DNA from: an uncultured Elusimicrobium sp.
GTDB lineage: Bacteria; Elusimicrobiota; Elusimicrobia; Elusimicrobiales; Elusimicrobiaceae
DNA length: 6,647 nt
NCBI GenBank assembly: GCA_946061795.1
Contig: CAMGSK010000084.1
Location: 1-6,647 of the forward strand
Reading direction: 5' to 3'
Shown: piece after piece, positions 1 to 5,132 of the stretch
Position numbering within the stretch: the first letter of the stretch is position 1
How the letters are laid out: every line of letters starts with the position of its first letter
Program-made: the position numbers and the translations under genes
Notes under the pieces: generated by a model
What the model was told of the DNA's origin: nothing
Database searches by the model: none
Seen by the model: the letters and a program-made list of their open reading frames with translations, nothing else

Positions 1-69
1 GTTTTTTATCAGCGCTTTAGCCTGAGCGGAGGTCAAGTGCAACAGTTCGGCTTTTTTCTCTATGACCAT
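1..69 (-). CDS. N-terminal fragment of an unidentified gene, cut by the window edge
   Basis: An ATG at 69-67 opens a frame that stays open for 23 codons to position 1, where the window ends. The peptide begins MVIEKKAELLHL and continues with an Ala/Lys/Leu-rich stretch (TSAQAKALIKN) that looks like an amphipathic helix. I do not recognise the family, and too little is visible to assign one. Support for a real gene comes mainly from its upstream region: GGAG at 83-80, 10 nt before the ATG, and a near-consensus promoter with an overlapping palindrome further up, giving a predicted 5' leader of about 40 nt. The codons resemble those of the neighbouring genes (CTG, GCG, GCC, AAA). The frame has no stop upstream within the promoter, but the RBS and promoter placement favour this ATG. 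The gene is separated from the dcw operon by a terminator and its own promoter, so it is probably a separate transcription unit. It could be SOS-regulated if the palindrome is a LexA box. Confidence 0.6.
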   Translation of the reverse strand, partial: MVIEKKAELLHLTSAQAKALIKN

Positions 70-92
70 ATACAAAAGGCTCCAAATATATT

Positions 93-118
93 TATATATG
101 AACAACTGTTCATATATA
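93..118. promoter_or_regulatory. Palindromic operator with LexA-type core GAAC-N4-GTTC
   Basis: This is a perfect inverted repeat with 12-bp arms: TATATATGAACA at 93-104 and its exact reverse complement at 107-118, separated by AC. The centre, 100-111, reads GAAC AACT GTTC. GAAC-N4-GTTC is the established core of LexA/DinR boxes in Bacillus, mycobacteria and some other phyla. The element lies from the -10 box across the predicted transcription start of the minus-strand promoter, the classic place for a repressor to block RNA polymerase. The AT-rich outer arms would also suit a TetR-, MarR- or Xre-type dimer. The palindrome is seen directly; the identity of the repressor is inference. As RNA it could only form a hairpin with a very short loop and no fitting U-tract, so a terminator is less likely. 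Confidence 0.65.
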
Positions 119-146
119 GTATATGATTTACGGGTGTTTTTGTCAA
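118..146 (-). promoter_or_regulatory. Sigma-70-type promoter for the leftmost gene
   Basis: On the minus strand, TTGACA (146-141) matches the -35 consensus exactly. It is followed by a 17-nt spacer (140-124) and TATACT (123-118), one mismatch from the -10 consensus. Transcription would start near position 111, about 42 nt before the ATG at 69. The spacing is optimal and the boxes are strong, so basal activity should be high unless a repressor blocks it. The adjoining palindrome overlaps the last -10 base and the predicted start site. Whether this organism's main sigma factor follows the standard consensus is assumed, not shown. Confidence 0.75.
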
Positions 147-303
147 CAGCGCGCCGCCAGGCAGAAACAGACGCCGACGGGTGAAAAGACCATACAGCTC
201 CCCGGGCTTACGACTAATTGCGCCCTCTACAGCAGACGCAAAGACCCCTTCGTTCTCTGGCGGCGGGATTGGCATTCAGAGTACGTTTGTAGAGGATACA
301 TGA
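147..303. other. Intergenic stretch without a supported gene
   Basis: These 157 nt lie between the dcw terminator and the promoter of the leftmost gene. Short open frames cross them on both strands, but none has a ribosome-binding site, and both run into regulatory DNA. I see no tRNA, SRP RNA or riboswitch signature. Two inverted repeats are present: CGCCGCCAG (152-160) with CTGGCGGCG (257-265), and CCTCTACA (224-231) with TGTAGAGG (288-295). They interleave rather than nest, so a transcript could fold as a pseudoknot or switch between the two, or the pairings may be chance. The 7-mer CAGACGC occurs at 168-174 and 233-239. Confidence 0.4.
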
Positions 304-334
304 AAAATCCGCCTTATTTATCAAGGCGGATTTT
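304..334 (-). terminator. Rho-independent terminator of the dcw operon
   Basis: The arms AAAATCCGCCTT (304-315) and AAGGCGGATTTT (323-334) pair perfectly over 12 bp with a 7-nt loop (316-322). On the minus strand the GC-rich stem ends in a run of five T (307-303), as an intrinsic terminator requires. The stem begins 23 nt after the murG stop codon. Because the stem flanks are A and T runs, the same element could also stop plus-strand transcription, although no plus-strand gene is seen here. It marks murG as the last gene of the operon. Confidence 0.88.
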
Positions 335-357
335 GGTATCAAAGGCTGCGTAAAAAA

Positions 358-1452
358 TCACAGTTCTTTTAACAGTTCGGCCACCCGTTGGGAAGCGGTC
401 ATCGGATCCGGCAAATCCAGCTTGGCGTAGTTTTCCTTCATCAAAGAGAGGATACAATTGTTCGCCGCGTTGAGCATGCGGTCCATCAACTCATACAGGC
501 CGTCCTCCAACTGAGGCGTCTCTTCCAGCAAGGCGGCACAGCCGGCAGTTTGCAAGAGACGTGCATTATAAAACTGATGATTGGCGGCCGCCGTCGGCAG
601 AGGGACCAGCAGGGCCGGTTTGCGACAGTACACCAGCTCCGCCAGCGTACCCGCCCCGCTGCGGCATACGGCCAAATCACAGGCATGCATCAAGTCATAA
701 ATTTCATTGGCATATGCCAGCACCGCCACCCGCGGCGTGTTTGCGTAGCGGTTAAGCAGCTGCTGCCGCCACCGCTCTCCGCTGATATGGATAAACTGGA
801 CGTTTTCATTTTCCGCCGTCAGCTTTTTCACCGCACCGACTAAAGCTTGGTTGAGGGCTCTGGCCCCCTGGCTGCCGCCAAACAGCAAAATGGTTTTGCA
901 ATAAGGGTCCAAGCCCATTTGTTCCAGCACGCGGCGGCGGTCCACTGGCTCCGCAAATTCTTTGCGTATCGGCGTGCCCACCAAACGCGCACGGCGGATT
1001 TTCTCCTCCGTCGGAAGTCCCAGCAGGAACAAGTCCACAAAATACGAACATATTTTGTTGGCAAGGCCGATTTTGGTGTTGGAATCATGCACGGCGGTTT
1101 TCACTCCCCTTAAACGGGCCGACACAATAAGAGGGAACGTCATATATCCCCCCGTGCCCAGCACCGCATCGGGTTTAAACTCGGCAATAATTTTCCCGGT
1201 TTGGCGCAGCGCCGCGAGCAGTTTCCATAAAAAACGCACATGGCGCAACGGGTTAAGCGAACGCGGAAATCCGCAAAAATCCACTTCTACGAATTTCAGT
1301 TTTGCTTCTTCCAGCACGCCGGCGGCGGGATCGCCTTTGCGCACCACAAAAAGCACGCTGCAGCCTTCCCGGTTCAGCAGTCTTCCCACGGAAAAGCCCG
1401 GATAAAAATGCCCGCCTGTTCCTCCGGCGGCGATTAAAAAACGTTTGTTCAT
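358..1452 (-). CDS. murG: MurG, lipid II synthase (UDP-GlcNAc:lipid I GlcNAc transferase)
   Basis: MurG transfers GlcNAc from UDP-GlcNAc to lipid I on the inner face of the cytoplasmic membrane, giving lipid II, the finished peptidoglycan precursor. The protein is 364 aa, normal for this GT28/GT-B family. The N-terminal acceptor domain carries GGTGGH (residues 10-15), the glycine-rich loop, and TGGYMTFP (100-107). The C-terminal donor domain carries GGSQGAR (192-198), RSGAGT (264-269) with E272 just after it, and PLPTAAANHQFYNA (284-297), which match the UDP-GlcNAc-binding region. One oddity is that the segment usually reading HEQN is HDSN here (122-125), followed by a normal GLANK. The ATG overlaps the ftsW stop as ATGA (1452-1449) and is preceded by CAGGA with a 7-nt spacer, which indicates translational coupling. 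It is the last gene of the operon, with a terminator following. I see no truncation or frameshift. Confidence 0.97.
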   Translation of the reverse strand: MNKRFLIAAGGTGGHFYPGFSVGRLLNREGCSVLFVVRKGDPAAGVLEEAKLKFVEVDFCGFPRSLNPLRHVRFLWKLLAALRQTGKIIAEFKPDAVLGTGGYMTFPLIVSARLRGVKTAVHDSNTKIGLANKICSYFVDLFLLGLPTEEKIRRARLVGTPIRKEFAEPVDRRRVLEQMGLDPYCKTILLFGGSQGARALNQALVGAVKKLTAENENVQFIHISGERWRQQLLNRYANTPRVAVLAYANEIYDLMHACDLAVCRSGAGTLAELVYCRKPALLVPLPTAAANHQFYNARLLQTAGCAALLEETPQLEDGLYELMDRMLNAANNCILSLMKENYAKLDLPDPMTASQRVAELLKEL

Positions 1453-2678
1453 GAACGGTTCCTGTTTTTATAGTCGGTAAAATCATCCCGGCGCGCGGAG
1501 CGGGGAGCACTCTCTCCCGCCGCCATATTGGCCATGATGCCCATCATCACCAGCGTCATAATGACCGAAGAGCCGCCGTAAGAAAAAAACGGCAGCGGAA
1601 TCCCTTTGGTGGGCAAAAGACCGATCGCCATGGCCATATTGATAAAGGCCTGGACGGTAATCGTCAGCGTCAGACCGAAAATTACCAAGCTGTGAAAGCT
1701 GTTCTTCGCCGCGCAGGCCAAACTCAGCCCCCGGCGCAACAACCAGCAGAACAACAGCAGTATAATTAAAATACGCAAAAGACCCAATTCTTCAGCCATA
1801 ATAGAAAAGATAAAGTCCGTATGGGCTTCCGGCAGATAGGCCAGCTTCAATTCGCTGTTTCCCAGTCCCTTGCCGAACCACCCCCCCGAACCTACCGCCA
1901 GCAAAGACTGCATCAGCTGATAGCCCGTACCGCTGGCGTCGGCCTCCGGATTCAAAAAAGACAAAATACGCTGGAAACGATAGCTGTAAAATACCAGCTG
2001 ATACAACAAAACGGGCAGCGTCAGCGCAAACAGGCACAGCAAATGTTTCACGCGCGCTCCCGCGGCAAACAACATGGCCACCACCACCACCGCCATCAGC
2101 ATGGGAGTACCCAAATCCGGCGCGCGCATCATCAAAGCGAACGTAATGCCGCTCACGGCCAGCGGTTTAAGCAGCAAACGCCAGTTCTTGGCCAGCTTTC
2201 CCTGCACGTTGCTTAGATAGTTGGCCACGTACAGCACCAGCGTCACCTTGGCCACCTCAGAAGGCTGTAAATTGAAAAATCCCAGGTTAATCCAGCGGTG
2301 CACGTTAGCTATGGGCCGGGTAAACAAAACAATCACTAAAAGCGCCCACGCGCCGTACATCAGCCAAATGGGTTTTATCACCCGCTGCAGCCGCCCGTAA
2401 GTTTGGGAAAGAAACAACGCCGCCGCCACGCCCAGCGCGTCAAACGCAAGCTGACGTTTGAAATAAGCGGTGGAATCAAACGCCGAGGAAGAGTACGTAA
2501 ACACCAATCCGAAACAAATAAACACAAACGTAATAAAGGCCAACGTTTTGTCTATCTTCAACGGCTGCCAGCCTTCCGTCCCGCGCGAAGAGCGCGCCGA
2601 AGGTTCCTTAAACAACGGCAGGGACCGGCGGGAGGAAAGCCTGTTTTTGTTTCGTGATTTGGAAAAAAGCGTACGCAT
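1449..2678 (-). CDS. ftsW: FtsW, septal SEDS peptidoglycan glycosyltransferase
   Basis: This SEDS-family membrane protein of 409 aa polymerises lipid II into glycan strands at the septum, in partnership with FtsI. Family signatures are HRWINLG (127-133), QPSEVAK (138-144), APDLGTP (186-192), LPEAHTDFIFSIMAEELG (282-299) with D288 at the position of the catalytic aspartate of SEDS enzymes, and PTKGIPLPFFSYGGSS (356-371). About ten hydrophobic segments are visible, starting near residue 45. FtsW rather than RodA is favoured by the dcw context and the partner ftsI in the same operon. The N-terminus has a basic, Ser/Arg-rich cytoplasmic extension of about 43 residues, and the C-terminus is a short charged tail (RSARRDDF onward). 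The ATG follows the mraY stop by 3 nt, with only a weak ribosome-binding site (AGG) inside the end of mraY, so translation is probably coupled. The last 4 nt overlap murG. Confidence 0.96.
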   Translation of the reverse strand: MRTLFSKSRNKNRLSSRRSLPLFKEPSARSSRGTEGWQPLKIDKTLAFITFVFICFGLVFTYSSSAFDSTAYFKRQLAFDALGVAAALFLSQTYGRLQRVIKPIWLMYGAWALLVIVLFTRPIANVHRWINLGFFNLQPSEVAKVTLVLYVANYLSNVQGKLAKNWRLLLKPLAVSGITFALMMRAPDLGTPMLMAVVVVAMLFAAGARVKHLLCLFALTLPVLLYQLVFYSYRFQRILSFLNPEADASGTGYQLMQSLLAVGSGGWFGKGLGNSELKLAYLPEAHTDFIFSIMAEELGLLRILIILLLFCWLLRRGLSLACAAKNSFHSLVIFGLTLTITVQAFINMAMAIGLLPTKGIPLPFFSYGGSSVIMTLVMMGIMANMAAGESAPRSARRDDFTDYKNRNRS

Positions 2679-2681
2679 GAT

Positions 2682-3767
2682 TTACCTGATTTTCAAAGAA
2701 GCCAATGCAAAAAGCATCAGCATGGCTCCCATAATCCAAAACCGGACGATGACTTTAGATTCCGGCACTCCGCACAATTCAAAATGGTGATGAATGGGCG
2801 CCATTTTGAATAAACGTTTTCCGTGGGTCAGCTTAAAATATCCCATTTGCAACATGACAGAAAGCGTCTCCAGCACAAAAATTCCCCCTGCAATGGGGAG
2901 CAGCAATTCTTGCTTAACGATCAACGCCGCCGTACCCAGCACGCCGCCCAGGAACAAAGAACTCGTATCTCCCATAAACACGCTGGCCGGGTAGGCGTTA
3001 AACCACAAAAAGCCCAGGCAGGCACCGATGACCGCGCCCAAAAATACGCACACTTCTCCGGCGCCCGGCACGTAAATAATTTTTAAGTAATCGGCAAACT
3101 GGACATTGCCCGCCACATAGGCAAACACCGCATACGTGACCGCGGCAAACACCATGCATCCGCTGGCCAGTCCGTCCAATCCGTCCGTTAAATTCGTGGC
3201 GTTGGAAGAGCCGATAATCACCAACATGGAAAATGCAAAGTAAAATACGGACAAATTAATAAACGCTTTGCTCATGTACGGCACGATGAGGGAAGTGGAG
3301 TAGGCGGCGTTGGGAGGGTTCATGCCCAGATAGCCCACCACCACCACCGCGGTAAACAGCTGAATGACCAACTTGACGGAAGAAGGCATTCCTTCCGGGT
3401 TCTTTTTGACCAGCTTGGTGTAATCGTCCAAAATACCGGCAAAGGCCAGCGTCAAAGTGGTAAACAACATCAGTCCCACGTACGGGCTATCCAAGCGCGC
3501 CCAAAGCAGCACGCTGCCCAGAAGCGAAATCAAAATCAGCAATCCGCCCATGGTGGGCGTGCCGTTTTTGGCCAAATGGGACGCAGGGCCGTATTCGCGC
3601 TCTATTTGCTGAATTTTAAAACTGCGCAGTTTGGCCACCAAAGAAGGGCCGAAAAACAGCGACAGCAAAAACGCCGTCACGATGGCCGCACCGGTGCGGA
3701 ACGTGAGGTAATTGAAGATATTTAAAAAGCTGACGTCGTCTTTAAACAAACTCAAATAATAAAGCAT
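2682..3767 (-). CDS. mraY: MraY, phospho-MurNAc-pentapeptide transferase
   Basis: MraY moves phospho-MurNAc-pentapeptide from UDP onto undecaprenyl phosphate to make lipid I, the first membrane step of peptidoglycan synthesis. At 361 aa it is the standard length. The signatures are intact: KNGTPTMGG (67-75), LDDYTK (113-118) with the Mg-binding pair D114/D115, SNATNLTDGLDG (188-199), NAYPASVFMGD ending at D267 (the third catalytic aspartate), and PIHHHFE (324-330) with the His triad. Around ten transmembrane segments cover the rest, and the N-terminus (LSLFKDDVSFLNIFNYLTFR) is typical of the family. The ATG starts directly after the TAA of murF with no gap, and its ribosome-binding site (AAAGGAG, 6 nt upstream) lies inside the last murF codons. 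It is the target class of tunicamycin- and muraymycin-like inhibitors. I see nothing broken or unusual. Confidence 0.98.
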   Translation of the reverse strand: MLYYLSLFKDDVSFLNIFNYLTFRTGAAIVTAFLLSLFFGPSLVAKLRSFKIQQIEREYGPASHLAKNGTPTMGGLLILISLLGSVLLWARLDSPYVGLMLFTTLTLAFAGILDDYTKLVKKNPEGMPSSVKLVIQLFTAVVVVGYLGMNPPNAAYSTSLIVPYMSKAFINLSVFYFAFSMLVIIGSSNATNLTDGLDGLASGCMVFAAVTYAVFAYVAGNVQFADYLKIIYVPGAGEVCVFLGAVIGACLGFLWFNAYPASVFMGDTSSLFLGGVLGTAALIVKQELLLPIAGGIFVLETLSVMLQMGYFKLTHGKRLFKMAPIHHHFELCGVPESKVIVRFWIMGAMLMLFALASLKIR

Positions 3768-5114
3768 TTAAATCTCCTTTAAAATATTTTCAAATTGCAT
3801 GCCGCGCGAAGCTTTCAGCAGGCAGGCGCCGCCGCGCCGGGCCAGCAGGGCTTTGAGTTCGGACGTCCATCCCTTGGGCGTGGACGCATAAAATACCCGC
3901 ACGGACCCGTCCCCTTCCAAGACCTGCGCCGCATATTTCATTTCTTCTCCGGCCAAGAACGCATAATCGGCGCGGTTGTCTTTGAGCCAACGGGCCACCA
4001 GACGGTGATAATGTTTGGAATTTTCGCCCAGCTCTTTCATGTCGCCCAACACGGCGATGCGGGGAGAATTTTTTTCTCTGCCCAAAATTTCCAGCGCGTT
4101 GCGCATGCTGGCGGGATTGGCGTTATAACAATCCAGAATAAACTCCGTTTCGCCTCGTTTGCTCCTTTCCAGCCGCATGGGCATGGGCGTGTAAGAAAGC
4201 AGGCCTTTTTTGATTTCATCCATAAAAAGCCCCAGTGCCAAGGCCGCAGCGCAGGCGGCGGCGGCGTTTAGTTTGTCATGGCGTTCCAGCCGCACGTCTA
4301 TCACATACGCCTGCTCTTTGTAAATAAACGAGAAATTTTCCGTTTCCAACACGCGCAAATCCGCCGCCGGAGAAAAGCCGAAACTGATGGCTTTGCCTTT
4401 ATACGCGCCCAGACGGCAGAGCATTTCATCGTCGGCGTTATACACCAACGTCCCGCCGGGAGCCAGGCAGTCCACGATTTCGGTTTTGGTGCGATAAACG
4501 GTTTCCAAATCTTTAAAAAATTCCAAATGCGCCGCCGAAACATTGGTCAAAACCGCCACGTCCGGCACCGCCAAAGACGCCGTTTCGGCGATGTCTCCCG
4601 GGTGGGAAGCCCCCAGTTCAAACACGCCGTATTGATGTTTGGGCTGGATTTCCAACAGAGAAAACGGAACGCCGAACTGATTGTTAAAATTGCCCGTATT
4701 GGCGGCGGTTTCCCCCGCTTGTTCGCAAATGGACTTGAGCATTTGCTTGGTGGTGCTCTTGCCGTTGGAGCCGGTAATGGCGGCCACTTTGAGCGTGCTG
4801 TTTAAGCGGTGATATTTGGCCGTTTCCTGCAAAGCTTTCAATGTGTCCGCCACCGCCAGCACGGCCGCGGAAGAACCGGAAACGGAAGGCAGTTTGTCTT
4901 TTTCCGCGACTATCAGTTTCGCTCCGTTTTGCAAAGCCTGGGGAATAAAAGCGTGCGCGTCATGGGTAAGGCCTTTCAGCGCGATAAAGCAATCCCCCGG
5001 TTTTACGACGCGGCTGTCGGTCACAAAAGAGGACACCGGCATTTGCGGGTCGCCCGACAAAACAGTTCCCCCCGTGATGGAAGCGAGTTTGGATAAAGAC
5101 AAGTTGAGTTTCAT
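3768..5114 (-). CDS. murF: MurF, UDP-MurNAc-tripeptide:D-Ala-D-Ala ligase
   Basis: MurF is the cytoplasmic ATP-dependent ligase that adds D-Ala-D-Ala to UDP-MurNAc-tripeptide, finishing the pentapeptide that MraY uses. The 448 aa match the family length and its three-domain plan. The N-terminal substrate domain contains TDSRVVKPGDCFIALKG (32-48), typical of MurF/MurE. The central ATPase domain has the P-loop GSNGKST (115-121), NTGNFNNQFGVP (139-150), ELGASHPGDI (166-175) and TNVSAAHLE (190-198). K210 in the KTEI segment probably matches the lysine conserved near the active site of Mur ligases. The C-terminal domain has PMPMRLE (310-316), DCYNANPASMRNAL (328-341), LGDMKELGE (356-364) and KASRGMQFE (434-442). 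NNQFGVP, DCYNANP and GDMKELG point to MurF rather than MurE. The ATG has a strong RBS, AAGGAG, 5 nt upstream. MurE, which usually precedes MurF, is absent here. Confidence 0.97.
   Translation of the reverse strand: MKLNLSLSKLASITGGTVLSGDPQMPVSSFVTDSRVVKPGDCFIALKGLTHDAHAFIPQALQNGAKLIVAEKDKLPSVSGSSAAVLAVADTLKALQETAKYHRLNSTLKVAAITGSNGKSTTKQMLKSICEQAGETAANTGNFNNQFGVPFSLLEIQPKHQYGVFELGASHPGDIAETASLAVPDVAVLTNVSAAHLEFFKDLETVYRTKTEIVDCLAPGGTLVYNADDEMLCRLGAYKGKAISFGFSPAADLRVLETENFSFIYKEQAYVIDVRLERHDKLNAAAACAAALALGLFMDEIKKGLLSYTPMPMRLERSKRGETEFILDCYNANPASMRNALEILGREKNSPRIAVLGDMKELGENSKHYHRLVARWLKDNRADYAFLAGEEMKYAAQVLEGDGSVRVFYASTPKGWTSELKALLARRGGACLLKASRGMQFENILKEI
3774..3780 (-). promoter_or_regulatory. 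Ribosome-binding site of mraY embedded in the murF coding end
   Basis: AAAGGAG (3780-3774) is 6 nt before the mraY ATG and overlaps the final Lys-Glu codons of murF, which ends GAG ATT TAA immediately before ATG. Ribosomes finishing murF pass over or stop on this site, so the two genes are probably translated in a coupled way. Confidence 0.85.
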
Positions 5115-5119
5115 ACGTT

Positions 5120-5125
5120 CTCCTT
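5120..5125 (-). promoter_or_regulatory. Ribosome-binding site of murF
   Basis: AAGGAG (5125-5120) sits 5 nt before the murF ATG in the 18-nt gap after ftsI. It fixes the murF start and is one of the two strongest such sites in the window. It shows that the organism uses standard anti-SD pairing. Confidence 0.85.
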
Positions 5126-5132
5126 AACAAAA

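Noticed and set aside
93..118. Palindrome read as a terminator
   Set aside because: The loop would be only 2 nt, the stem is mostly A/T, no T-run follows on either strand, and it overlaps a strong promoter's start site.
99..127. Possible divergent plus-strand promoter (TGAACA, 17 nt, TATGAT)
   Set aside because: The -10 is good, but the -35 matches only four of six bases and arises from the palindrome itself. No credible plus-strand gene follows.
60..275. 71-codon minus-strand open frame across the intergenic region
   Set aside because: It has no ribosome-binding site and a stop directly before the ATG. It runs through the promoter and operator and past the start of the next gene in another frame. 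The first half has plausible codons, but the second half is AT-rich regulatory DNA.
123..353. 76-codon plus-strand open frame
   Set aside because: It has no ribosome-binding site, crosses the terminator hairpin, and its peptide resembles no protein I recognise.
388..843. Long open frames opposite murG and, likewise, opposite ftsW, murF and ftsI (up to 365 codons at 5301-6398)
   Set aside because: They are antisense to well-supported genes with intact family motifs. They lack ribosome-binding sites and have His/Arg/Gln-rich compositions typical of shadow frames.
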